A stretch of DNA of 64,000 nt from Grammothele lineata. Its lineage: Eukaryota > Basidiomycota > Agaricomycetes > Polyporales > Polyporaceae. The position numbers and the translations under genes are program-made. The notes below the pieces were generated by a model. The model saw only the letters and a program-made list of their open reading frames with translations. It made no database searches and was not told the origin of the DNA. Shown here piece by piece: positions 12,901 to 22,762 of this stretch (its first letter is position 1; every line of letters begins with the position of its first letter). The stretch covers positions 558,001-622,000 of the forward strand of contig NDFF03000317.1 in the NCBI GenBank assembly GCA_002150815.3, in the 5' to 3' direction.

Positions 12901-13893
12901 ACTTGGCCGAAGAGGAAGACGGGTTCAACTCGAACCCCCGTCGAAACGGCATCAGCTCCCGGTTCCACTGCTCCACGTCTGCCCCGAACAAAGCGTACAG
13001 AACGATGGGTATCTACGCGCTCAGACACGGTGGATATCGAGGAACCTGTGACGCGTTATGGTGTCAGGTGGGATTCTGTCGACCACAGTTGTGCCTATGA
13101 CGCTGTCCTCACACTACTATGGAATCTGCTTTCTGACACGGAGGTGAGCTTCTTTTCATCCCTACTAGCATGCAACCCTATTGCCGCGTCCGTGATCCGA
13201 ACAATGTACGACATCACGGACAACGTACCTAATGAACTAGTACAATGTCGCAATGCCCTACGAGACGTCCTTTCGTCGCTGTCTCCAAACTTGTTCCCCC
13301 GACACGGTACGGCACAGGCCTACGTCGTTGACGTGCTTCATATACTGCTTTCGCTTGCGGAGCCCACGGGCGAGAGCTTTACTGAGTGCCCTCAATGTGG
13401 AATCCGAGCACTCACCGAGGGGATTTTGACCACAAGTTGCGTGTGGACGGTCCCTGCAGCTGATGGGTTAGGCGTCGTATCTTCCCCTACCACCAGCTTG
13501 CTTTCATCAGTCCAACGCGCTCTCTCACACGGTATGGAGGAGGCATGCTCACAGTGTCACCACATGTGTTTTGTGCAAACACAAATCCTTATACCTCCGC
13601 CGGTCATCTGTCTCGATGTCACATCGATTGCGCGGGTGGAGCCTTGCCACGAGATAGAGATTGACGTAGTTCAAATTGGTGACGCACCTCATCCAGTCAA
13701 GTACGAAATGTTTGGGGCCATCTTCCACAACGAATCACACTTCGTGGTTCGTTACGTCGGCATGGATGGCAGTGTGTGGTTTCACGACGGTGTGAGCACC
13801 GGTGATTATTGTCGGCGCGAGCAGCCTTCAGTGAGTGCCGAACCGGCTGACGGGTGTGGGAAGTTGACGCACGTGCTGTACCGTAAGCGCTAG
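6943..13893 (+). CDS. Helitron Rep/helicase transposase with a C-terminal peptidase-like domain
   Basis: A 2,301-codon frame for rolling-circle transposition in the nucleus. It contains an N-terminal Cys-rich region (RCHGCEHYG, then ACKSCLKDLRKGRRPVMA), and then the Helitron Rep domain. The HUH metal site is H701-L-H703 (LHLHLLVW), with tyrosines Y899 and Y903 before K906 (YVSDYVTK) as nicking residues. An acidic stretch lies at about 1085-1120. A Pif1-type helicase follows: Walker A GMAGTGKS (K1456), Walker B IDEVSM (D1529-E1530), GDFAQLPP (G1566 on) and YTCLSR near the end. Residues ~2010-2301 look like a ubiquitin-specific-protease fold (C2035 in DHSCAYDAV, H2251 in NESHFVVRY) with Cys pairs 2134/2137 and 2187/2190. 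No frame reaches an ATG inside the long exon near its start. Splicing a 45-base intron (6944-6988, GTAAGT..CAG) joins A to TG and creates the start codon. Confidence 0.9.
6943..13893 (+). mobile_element. Helitron core, ends not located
   Basis: The transposase frame is uninterrupted, so the element is or was recently autonomous. Helitrons insert between A and T without target duplication, starting with TC and ending with a hairpin plus CTRR. I found no pair of ends that satisfies this. The region to the right up to about 23.96 kb could be cargo of the same element or neighbouring accessory DNA. A 7-bp GC hairpin (23719-23734) and a TCTCTACTA string (23964) lie at that far edge. Confidence 0.7.
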
Positions 13894-14318
13894 CGCACCC
13901 GTAGCTTGAACTCGTTTGCTAGTCACAGCTCCGCGTACATTCCTTGTGCGGTCAGCGTGTGTGCGGAGACACAATTATCCTCCTTGTCAGGTACGCATTT
14001 TCTCATTCTTTGGCAGTCGCTTTCAGTAGTGCTCATTATCTGAACGCAGTAGTCTGTCACCTGCGCACATCGTCAACTTCGTCTGCCTATGATTCTGTCT
14101 TCGTAAGAGAACACTGCCATTGTCCGGGCAGTGACATGCTAACTCACCTACACCACAGGTCTACATCGTTCACCGATGGAAGGCCGCATGGTATCCTAGG
14201 GGATATCAGCTAAGCATTCATCCTTTGGCGCCCGACAGTGCGTCCCCCTCGACAAGGTTGGCGCATTTAGTCTGGTCTGGAACGCCACCTCACCAAATTG
14301 ACCTTCAGCCACGACTCC
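13894..14318. other. Spacer after the Helitron gene
   Basis: Short frames only. It probably includes the Helitron 3' untranslated region and the promoter or first exon of the following small gene (M1). Confidence 0.35.
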
Positions 14319-15143
14319 ATGGACGAGAACATGCACGGTCTCTCGATTCCCGTCTCCAGTATCACCGGACACTTGCCACTGGCTCAGCTCACTTGGTCAG
14401 CAGTCCATGAACGAGCCGCCTTCGTCATACGGGCGACAGCACATTCGGAAGACAGAGACAATGGCATGACAAAATTGGAATCATTGTACGTGCTAGGTTC
14501 CTCTATGCGTAAATCACTTGCTCACACCGGCCAGAATCGTCGGACGTCTGTCCCGTGCTTTTGATCGAGTCCCACAGTCGTACCCACTAGAGAACGCCCC
14601 TAACAATTTCGGCTGGTCGCCGGGCCCTCTTCCTAGGGCCGTAAGGTGCTCCCAAGAACTCCGCATCCGCATTCACGGCATGCTTCGTCAACTATCCTTC
14701 GGGTTCGACGGTCCTATCGTGCGGGAGGTGCTCCTGAGGGTTAGATTACGTACTGCTCAGGATCGCGAGGGTCGGGATCGACTGTTTGGGTGTGAGTTAT
14801 CTATTTCATATAACTGGATCTCGATCTCACAACACCCCTGGAGCAGTCCACAATCCCTCCCGGCAGTTGTTTGCATTCCGGAATGTTATCGGCGGAGTCA
14901 TGGTACGTGCCTCGTTCCAGGCTCCCGTCAGTATTTTCCATATCTCACTATCCCAAGCCCGCGGACAGCGTGCACGATGCGTCTAATGGTCAAGGTCAAC
15001 CAGGGTCGACGATCACGTTCCACGACTTGCAACTCAACGACGTCCTCATGATGGATTGTAGTGTGGTAGGGGAGCGACACCCCTTCGGCATTGCGGCCAC
15101 TAGGTTTTTCGTAAACAGTATTATTGTTGTACGAAGGACTTGA
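14319..15143 (+). CDS. Helitron-neighbour family member M1 (multi-exon, unknown function)
   Basis: Assembled from several short exons, with edges approximate and the 5' part uncertain. The middle part reads RIRIHGMLRQLSFGFDGP followed by a basic strand-like EVLLRVRLR. After two small introns the last exon reads LQLNDVLMMDCSVVGE and ends FFVNSIIVVRRT. These two landmarks (a V/I-x-G-x-hydrophobic strand motif, and LxLxDVxxxxC ending in alternating hydrophobics) recur in the same order in five other genes up to 23.64 kb. I do not recognise a named family. The beta-rich pattern would suit an OB-like or related barrel fold, which is inference only. Confidence 0.5.
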
Positions 15144-15226
15144 ACCCCTGTGGCTTGTACTTAGAATGTCACTCTCTCCGCCGTGCATCCCATCTACCCA
15201 CACGCACTCGTCACCTTTGCCCACAC

Positions 15227-16156
15227 ATGCTGTCCGGTCAGGTTCTCGCAGCGCTTGGCGACGACGTCCTCCGCATCGTCCTTTCGCACTGCACCCTACC
15301 TACACTTGCCCGCCTGCGGTCGACATGTCATTTTGCCGATGGCGTCGTTGCGGAGCACCTCTCCAGTCGTCTACAGGCCACCCTTTCTCCCTTCCTCTCC
15401 GACCGTGATGCGTTCGGCCGCGTTCTCACTGAGGCGTCGGCGGTTGTAAGCGGGTCCTGTTCGCTCCATATCTGCTCCCCCAACGAACATTTCCTCCCCG
15501 GAGATCTCGATGTCTACGTCCCCACGACTACAGCACACCTCGTCATCCAGCACCTTCTCGAAAATGAGGGCTATCAGCTGGTCTCAACCATCACTGAACA
15601 TCCTTACCCTGCCCTTGAGAGGAAGGTCCACCACCTCAAACGGAGCGGTGGTACGAAGGTTGACGTGGTCGAAACCGGTACCGCAAGTGCCGCATATGCG
15701 CTCACCGGATTCTGGTCAACGATCATTATGACCTTCTTCACGCAAACAGGCATCATCGTCGCTTATCCGCACCTCCTTGAAGAGCGGCGTGGCGTGCTCA
15801 ACTACCCAGCCGCTCTCAACACTGAGCTTCTTCAAGAGAAGTACGCTTCCCGTGGCTTCGACATACAGCACTACGAAGGATATTGGGCCAGGGATGCGTC
15901 TTCCCCGCTCCCATGCAACCCTCCTCATTACTCCCCCGCTTGCTCGTTCACAGTGCGTTATATGGGCGATGAACACTGCCTTCGATTTGCGTTTGGAACG
16001 CTATCTGAGCGGGCAAGCGCAGCGGTCATGGCGGCGGGAATGGGTACGGACATCGCTATGTGGTGGAGGGGCGGCAGTGCGTGTGGGGGTTTATGTGGGA
16101 ATGAGAGGGATACCATCGACGAGGGCGCATATTCTGTACCTGCGGCATGGCTGTAA
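15227..16156 (+). CDS. Small F-box-like protein with nucleotidyltransferase-like motif
   Basis: Single exon, 309 aa. Residues ~5-40 (LGDDVLRIVLSHCTLPTLARL) look like a short F-box. A segment at ~75-115 reads VVSGSCSLHIC, then PGDLDVYVP, resembling the GS..D-x-D core of nucleotidyltransferase-like folds seen in many agaricomycete proteins of this size. C-terminally there is YPHLLEERRGVLNYP and a stretch rich in aromatic residues. Activity is untested: the motif has one clear DLD and I cannot see a third carboxylate. A related but degraded gene lies at 19585-20451. Both are interleaved with the M-family genes, suggesting they travel together. Confidence 0.6.
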   Translation: MLSGQVLAALGDDVLRIVLSHCTLPTLARLRSTCHFADGVVAEHLSSRLQATLSPFLSDRDAFGRVLTEASAVVSGSCSLHICSPNEHFLPGDLDVYVPTTTAHLVIQHLLENEGYQLVSTITEHPYPALERKVHHLKRSGGTKVDVVETGTASAAYALTGFWSTIIMTFFTQTGIIVAYPHLLEERRGVLNYPAALNTELLQEKYASRGFDIQHYEGYWARDASSPLPCNPPHYSPACSFTVRYMGDEHCLRFAFGTLSERASAAVMAAGMGTDIAMWWRGGSACGGLCGNERDTIDEGAYSVPAAWL

Positions 16157-16239
16157 TATCAACGAACGTATCAGGCGTTGTGTATGAGCGGTATAAATTC
16201 TGGTTCATAGCACTACATGACTCTACCAATCTCGTACGC

Positions 16240-17315
16240 CTACTCTTCTTCGACTGCGAACCCATCATCCATCATGGGGTTAGCAGCCTGCACCGCCGAA
16301 GACACTACTCCCTCCGGTTTGGGGAGGGTGAGGATGTCCTGCGAATGATTAACAACAGAATGGAATTTAACGTTTAAACACACCTTAATGACGTGAGCTC
16401 GGGCAAGCCGTACTACACGCGCGGGCTCGAAGTATACGTGCCAACGTTGGCCTGACGCGCTGTTTCTCAGAATAGCACGCACAGCGACAGATACATCCAC
16501 CAGGTCGCCTCGTTCAATCGAATACGGGGATGCCTTCCTCAACGTACCCGCTGTAGTCACCGTATACGCCAAAACCCTCTCGGTCACGCGCCATTGTCCT
16601 TCCATCTCTCGCAAAGTGCCGTGGATATCGTCGGGAGGCATAACGATAGACGACGGAGCGTTCCGGTCTCCGCGCCGAACCTACAAGCACCTGGGTAAGT
16701 GAGGGTTTGTGTCGACACACTTGGGGAATCTCACCTTGGTGAAAACGCGACGGCGGAGGTTGATTGTCCCATCCCGTGAGCCTCCTGAGGGCTGGACTCG
16801 AAGCTGAACGAATATGGCACGCCGAATGTGGCGAAAAGCGGTGACTTGCGGGTCAAACGCAGCTGAACAGCCCCCTCCTACGAGAGATAGAAAGTTTTCC
16901 GCTCTCTTTGCGTTCTCTTTCGTTCTGCGATACTGTCAGTGATACGATGTTAGATAGCAGTGATGTGCCCACTCACCCATCCCAATTCCCCGTCAGATTG
17001 ATGTTAATGTCTGACACCACGCCCTGCACGCGGAGCACAAGCTGGTGTGCCTGCGACCCTTCGTCCGTCGGACGGACACATATGAGAGCGCGGTCGCCAC
17101 GACGCTCTACACTCATCCATTCGCAGACGTCATCAGCGTCCCTTGGAATGATCTTGCTTGCTGGGACGTTGGCTATAGAGACGGGATTGGCAGAGGAGAC
17201 GCGGACGATATCCGTCGGCCACAGTTCGACGGCCAGGGCATGTTGGTTCGCTACAAGATTATGTCAGCGGGAGCATCACGTGATATTCGTCCCCCTCACC
17301 AGCTGCAAACGCCAT
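16240..17315 (-). CDS. Helitron-neighbour family member M2
   Basis: At least four exons on the minus strand. Start MAFAA (ATG at 17315), short intron, then an exon with ASKIIPRDADDVCEWMS and HQLVLRVQGVVSDININLTG, another exon around 16745-16870, an intron ending TTGTAG, and a last exon with SIERGDLVDVSVAVRAIL and WHVYFEPARVVRL, ending in an acidic tail. The order IxPxxxxxxxWMS, VxGVVxxI, GDLVxVxVxV, then a strand ending VVRL is the same as in M3 and M6. It is the only member on the minus strand. Exon 3 boundaries are the least certain. Function unknown. Confidence 0.55.
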
Positions 17316-17733
17316 GATGATGCTGCTCGTCGTGTTGCTTCTCCGCGTCCGACGGCCTTTTTGTCTTTCACCCTCTTCGCCAAACCATGCTTTACGCTCC
17401 TCCCTTGTTCGCGGACTTAACATCTCCCGTCTGACTTCCTAGACCGTGTACAGGTCCTCCCGCGGTGATGCATCGACTACGCCACGCACGACTATGCGCC
17501 GCACCCTCAGATTCGATCGTCCGCCGTCGCCCAGATCGGCCATGCATCTCACCATAGGAACTCCTCCATTCCCTGCCCAAATTGTTCATCCTCATGTGCT
17601 ACTCCGCCTGACATATGGCTGCTGATAACGACGTCGTCCGCCCGGCGAGTGGCCCCGTTTTCTTCTGAACTCTGCACGACACTCAGCTGATATATCCCTC
17701 GACCGCTACCGGTAGCTCGCCCCCGCAACAATC

Positions 17734-18909
17734 ATGTCTGGCCGTGCTACCCGATCCTCTGGCGGCAAGCACCCAATCGCCGCAACGGCTGACGATGGCT
17801 CTCCTACGAAACGCGCCCGGTACGCTGCCTCATTCTGCGACCCGCCCAGACTCTACTCACCCATTGCACAGAGTGACTGAGAATGATGAAGAGGATACCG
17901 GGTCTATCGCAAGCTCCCCCACTGTACCGTCACAGTCCTCACAACCTACCGACTCTACTCTGACTACCGTGGTCCCAACCGTCGTGAGTACGACCACCAG
18001 TGCTGACGCCTCTTCGGCTCAGTCTACCGGGGGCGTGGCTACGAACGTAGCTGCGATTGAAGACGAGGACGTCAACATCGACCCTGCCGTGATTCAGGTC
18101 GAGGACTGGGTGACTCAGACGACCGTCGAGTAAGTCGACCCTGTTCGCGTTCCTCCCTTGTGCTCATTATGCTGTAGACGCGTCCAGAAGTACGTCACAC
18201 TCGAGCAACCCCTCATGTATCGCTACGCTGTTGCGCGCGTTCCATCCCATGCCGACTGGGGCGTGTGGTCGGCTGACAACGACAACCATCGTCGCCTGTG
18301 TATCGACAACAAACCGGTCAGTATTTACATCGCTGGCAGCGTGAAGTCCACGTTCTTTGTCAACCGAGGAGGCAACCCTGTATCCCCCGTCAACATAGGG
18401 ATCTTGCCCTTCCGCATCACCGATCGAGTGGCTGCCCGCGGCCTTCTCGCTAAGAATCCAGACGGCCGTGCCGGTGAGTCCTCCGCAAGGTGTCGTCACC
18501 CACCACTGACTCCGATCAATAGGACCGAGTTCGGATGTGGTTTACGCCAAACGGTTCATGAACGTGCCGTCCGACATTCCCGATACCCCGGACAAGGTAA
18601 GGGTCACTTCTTCTCTCTTTGGCCCTATCTGATGCGCCGTAGATCTTGCCGTTCACGAAGGTGTACAACCTCATTCAGCCCACCTCGGGAAAGCCGTCGA
18701 CGTTCCCCGCCCGCCGTCTGCGTCTAGGTGATCTCGTCGTCGCCGAGGTGCAACTCTGTCGTTACAAGAGAAAGGGCTCAAGGCCTGGATGGTCCACTTT
18801 CGAAACCGTATTTGACTTGCAATCCGTACACCTCCTGTTACAGAACCCCCTGCCCATCCTGGAGAATGGTGAAACCGAGGATGACGACAATGTACCCCTT
18901 GGTTTTTAG
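17734..18909 (+). CDS. Helitron-neighbour family member M3 (best-preserved copy)
   Basis: Five exons: 17734-17819, 17872-18129, 18178-18473, 18523-18596, 18643-18909, with consistent phases, giving 326 aa. N-terminal half: basic start, Ser/Thr/Pro-rich linker, then acidic DEDVNIDPAVIQVEDW. Core: VSIYIAGSVKSTFFV (strand with the V-x-G-x-V-x-S pattern seen in OB folds of single-strand DNA-binding proteins), YAKRFMNVPSDIP, and RLRLGDLVVAEVQLCRY followed by FETVFDLQSVHLLL. An acidic tail ends the protein. Four of its landmarks recur in the neighbours, and the exon 2/3 junction (VE|R) is shared with M5 (ME|R). I cannot name the family. A DNA-binding accessory role beside the Helitron is a guess. 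Confidence 0.7.
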
Positions 18910-19584
18910 TCTGACCTTGAATGTATGTGTTAACTCGTTGCCGTGTGATAACGCGAATGTACTTGGCACGATCATGAACTTGCGACGGAACTTTGTCTCG
19001 CCAGGCTCGGGAGATGGAATGCTCAGGCAGACAAGGGCTACAGCGTCTGTGCGCCGGGCGTCCCGTGCGGCCGCTCGCTGGTGTCACGCATCGGTCATGT
19101 AACGGTATCAATGGCGTCGAAACTGATTGCAATGGGTCATAAATACCCGCCAAACACGTATGACGCAAAAAGCGTGACATTATTTCTGATACAAGCCAGC
19201 GAATAATTACCCAAGTGCTCGTCACACGTCGTGATGCGTCAGTAACGGGCGTCTGGTGTCTGTCACCACGCGCCGTCCGACGCGTGTCGCGTCGCGTCGC
19301 GTCTCCGATTCCGAGCCGCCCTTGCTGTGTCCAAGTCCCCACGCTCCCTATGGTAAAGTACTACACGGCCGAACTTCACATCTTTCACAGCTGGGCAATC
19401 CCACCGAGCCACTATCAAATGCATTGATCTGCAAAAGGTGAGTGTTTCCAGCACGACGCGGGATTGTCACCCCACACCACCGGGACCTCCGGTGGCGATC
19501 GCCCCGGATCATGCACCGCGGTTGACCTGGATAGCTTATATGTCTACTGGGAAAGTGTTCCATCCTACTGACACCCCTTGCATC
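18910..19584. other. Spacer with a short GCGTC tandem run
   Basis: No gene recognised. Around 19268-19305 the sequence has a run of GTCGC/GCGTC units. The frame that runs into the next gene is open further upstream, but no family resemblance extends past the chosen start at 19585. Confidence 0.35.
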
Positions 19585-20451
19585 ATGTCCCCTCTGCTTT
19601 CCCTAGATCTAAGCTCTCAATTGGCAGTAATTGCCGAGCTGGACCTTCTCTCGGTCCTTGTCCTCCGTCAGGTGTCTCGCCGCATGTACAACATCGTCAA
19701 GCTCCACCTCTCTCGCTCTCTCTACACAGCGTTGGCCCCCTACTGCTCCAACGTTCCCGCCATGAAAAAGGCTCTGCTCGATTTCAATGCTTTCATTGCC
19801 GGCACCGCGGCGCTCCGTTTCGTGTTGCAGGAACCTGTGGATCAACGCGATGTCCTCACAGTGATAGTCCCTTTTGCCGCGTACACACGTCTCTACATTC
19901 ATATGGTTTCCCAGCAACGATGCCGGACAATCGAAGACACCCTCGTCTCAGCCCCCACCACGCATCGTCGCCGCCATCTCATGCGCACTCGCTACGGGAC
20001 AGTCGTAGAATTGCTTCAAAGCATCTCACGCCACCCCCTACCACCCCTCGCTCGGCCTCTCAACACCGCTCTCGCCAATTACGTCAACCCCGCCCATTTC
20101 GGATGCATCTGGCCATCCTTGACCCTCGCGCGCCGTGCGCTCGTTGGCCCCTTGCAATCGGCGCTAGCCAATTCGGACGACTCTCTCCAGCGCCTCAACT
20201 TCGACTTGAAAATTTGGCCGTGGTCTTGGTCGTCGGATAGGAACCAGTCTTTCGACGCCGCACAGTCCTTCTGCTGTCCCGCACAGTTCCGGACGATTGA
20301 CGACCGCGGCTGCATCTATGAACGTATGGACCCCTTAGCAAATACCGTCGGACCGCTTGACGTCGCTTTCCGCTTTCGCCTGGATCTCCGTCCATGCCGA
20401 TGTGGATGCGCCACAGACTCTCGCCGGACATATGTTCCGTTGGACGAATAG
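19585..20451 (+). CDS. Small F-box-like protein, second copy (motif degraded)
   Basis: Single exon, 288 aa from the ATG at 19585. The frame stays open upstream to 19438, so the start is a choice based on the 15227 gene. The first 40 residues (LSSQLAVIAELDLLSVLVLRQVSRR) resemble an F-box. A segment FIAGTAALRFVLQ followed by VLTVIVP aligns with SGSCSLHIC..DLDVYVP of the other copy. The D-x-D is replaced, so any nucleotidyltransferase-like activity would be lost. The C-terminal third is rich in Trp, Arg and Cys and differs. Lies between family members M3 and M4. Confidence 0.5.
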   Translation: MSPLLSLDLSSQLAVIAELDLLSVLVLRQVSRRMYNIVKLHLSRSLYTALAPYCSNVPAMKKALLDFNAFIAGTAALRFVLQEPVDQRDVLTVIVPFAAYTRLYIHMVSQQRCRTIEDTLVSAPTTHRRRHLMRTRYGTVVELLQSISRHPLPPLARPLNTALANYVNPAHFGCIWPSLTLARRALVGPLQSALANSDDSLQRLNFDLKIWPWSWSSDRNQSFDAAQSFCCPAQFRTIDDRGCIYERMDPLANTVGPLDVAFRFRLDLRPCRCGCATDSRRTYVPLDE

Positions 20452-20537
20452 CTGTCGTGTGGCAACGATAGGCGTGCGTATTTATTTCCCTCATTTTAGG
20501 CGCACTTCTCACCCGTCTCACAGCCATTCGTCCTTCA

Positions 20538-21145
20538 TGGGTGACATCCTCGGCCCCGATTCTATCCTCTCTACAACCATTGTGGCTCCTGGCTGGATCC
20601 CAATATACACAATCGCGTGAGTGCGATTATCATGACGCTGCTTCTCACGCACTGACCCTCGCAAAGACGTCTGCCCCCTTTGCTAGCTTTCTTTCGTCCG
20701 GGGAACGGCTTCTTCGCTTTGGCGCGCGTTCCCCTGCTTCTGGTCAGGTGGAGCGTGTTTAGGGGTGTCGACACTTTATTTTTCGCCGACATCTTCTGCC
20801 ACATCCGTGTTACCGGCGTGGTGTCTTCAATCACTTTAGATACGAGCCTCGCATCCCATCAAACGTATTCGATCTCCTTAGAACTTCTCCGGGAGATCGA
20901 CGACCGCGCCCTCGACACAATTTATTCTTGGCTCGCTCCTCATCGTGCGTCCCCCCATTTCACGCCGTCCTTTCGCCACTGACACTTATCAGAGATTCGC
21001 CCACCCGCTTTCGAATGCGGCCGCACTACCGCGCTTGGTCGCAGAGTATGTAATGGCACGATTCCTCGTGCGGCCCTTGGTGACCATTTTGCGACTAGGG
21101 TTTCACCTCCATTTTTCGATCACGCCGGCGGATTTCATCCCGTAA
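20538..21145 (+). CDS. Helitron-neighbour family member M4 (C-terminus doubtful)
   Basis: Exon 1 20538-20619 (MGDILGPDSILSTTIV, GWIPIYTI), a short GTGAGT..AAG intron, exon 2 to about 20943 containing VTGVVSSITLDTSL and YSISLELLREID, then an intron to about 20993 and a last exon ending at the stop near 21145. The VTGVVSSI and LELLREID segments align with DSITF..MDLLLED of M5 and VGAVTGF..IRLLRDVD of M6. The GDLV strand pair that closes the other members is not clearly present, so this copy may be decaying. Confidence 0.45.
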
Positions 21146-21738
21146 TCCCCGCATCGCCTTCTCAACCCTATCGACAGGAGACTTGGTATTAATCGACACT
21201 ACAGTAACGCGCGACAACTTCGGCTGTATCTCCTTCCAGATTAGGCGGGTTTTCGTACTTGGTGAACGACCCGCCAACGTAGCATGACGTGCTGGCGAGG
21301 ATAATAATCACCTGTACATGGTTTCTCGACTACGCGAGCTATTGTGGCTCCTCCTAATCATGGATCCATTCCTCGACTGCCGCGTCTCCATTTTTGAGAA
21401 TGATCTCACGTCAGTGTTCGATCACGACGACGCTATCTCACGTACGTCTGCGCACCCATGCTCCTAAATGGTTCTGGCTTCGTCCGATTAATCCACGTCC
21501 GCAACATTTCCAGGGTCATGAAGGCGGGTGCCGTGGCGTCTGCACGCAACGAACTTCTCCACAGGACGCGGCGAACACGTCAATCGCAAACACGCCACTC
21601 ATAACGGATGTGGATTGCGCGACGACGTCACGAAGGAAGATTAGGGCTGTTCCGTGGCCACGCGGACGGACTTATCGTTCGTGACTGCTCATCGAGGAGG
21701 CCCGACGCTCGTTCCACTGCAAGCCTCATTCCTCCATC
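21146..21738. other. Spacer in the cluster
   Basis: Scattered short frames on both strands. Nothing I can tie to a family. May hold an upstream exon of M5. Confidence 0.3.
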
Positions 21739-22527
21739 ATGAATGTCGAGAAGCTTCCTGCCTGGGCGGACCACACGGTAATGGAGTACGTCTGACTAAA
21801 TTCTACACCCGAAACTTGGACTTACCACTCCGTTAGGCGTTGCCAGGCCATCTTGGACACTCGCGACTCCGTCACCAACGCCTACGCTCTACCAACGTTG
21901 CCAACAAGCCGCGAGTTTATTGAGCTCGATACACGCACCTTGATGGTGGTTGACGGGCGTCCGGTCCTTACTCGCACCGTCGGCGTGATCGACTCCATCA
22001 CGTTCAACGCAGGCCGCGGCAAACAGACAATCTTTTCGATTACGATGGACTTGCTTCTGGAGGACGACAAAAGCGGTTTCGATAGGCTATTTGAGTCAGT
22101 ATTGCGTGCGTGCCCAGCCTTCCTCTCACACCACATGACCGGCTCATGGCTTCTTCTTAGAACGACCACCAACCAAGTTCGTCGCCCTCCACAACAGCCC
22201 CACCCACTACCCGGTCAGTCCCCCTCCCCAAAACATGCCTCAAGTGGCTAACGCGAATCCCAGAACTTCGCTTGCGTGTACTTGGGACTGCCATCTCCTG
22301 GTGTGCTGCCCGCTCTGCCTCGCATCGCATTCTCTTCCCTCACCCCGACCGACGTTGTGTGCGTAGAGTATTACATTGTGTTAGACACTGCCACCGGACT
22401 CTTGTCGTTCAGGCTCTCTACGGTGTATGTTATAGCAAAGTTCCCTTCTGACATGTTATTTCCAAATAGTCGCTCGCCAGGGTGTTCGTGTGATGATGGC
22501 ATACCCTCGAACACCCTATCAGAATAA
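21739..22527 (+). CDS. Helitron-neighbour family member M5
   Basis: Start MNVEKLPAWADHTVM at 21739, an intron of about 60 bases (GTACGT..TTAG), then an exon beginning ERCQAILDTRDS and containing VGVIDSITFNAG and FSITMDLLLED. Next come an intron near the sequence LRAC, a short exon with TKFVALHNSP, and a last exon with SLTPTDVVCVEYYIVLD. The exon junction ME|R matches VE|R in M3, which supports common ancestry rather than chance. The extreme C-terminus is uncertain because the frame stays open to 22527. Function unknown. Confidence 0.55.
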
Positions 22528-22762
22528 TGAATGGTGTACGGCCATGCCGGTCGCCGGGGGTCTCTTTGTAACGAACATCATGCACTGCAGCGCCGGTTAG
22601 AACGGCTGCATGTAGCGGATCATTCCCAATGTGTGCACGCCTGTCGCCGACTCGAATAAAGTCCTCCATCGGGTTGAATTGTGGCCCTCATACGTCTCTG
22701 ACTGCTCGTCCGGGATGTCCCTACCTCAAATGTGACTGCATCTCTCCGCTCTGCCTGAGGCC
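22528..22762. other. Short spacer between M5 and M6
   Basis: No recognisable feature. M6 lacks an obvious ATG, so an upstream first exon may lie here. Confidence 0.3.

Noticed and set aside
19268..19305. GCGTC run as a possible telomere-like or CRISPR-like array
   Set aside because: Too short and irregular, with no spacers; a simple tandem run.
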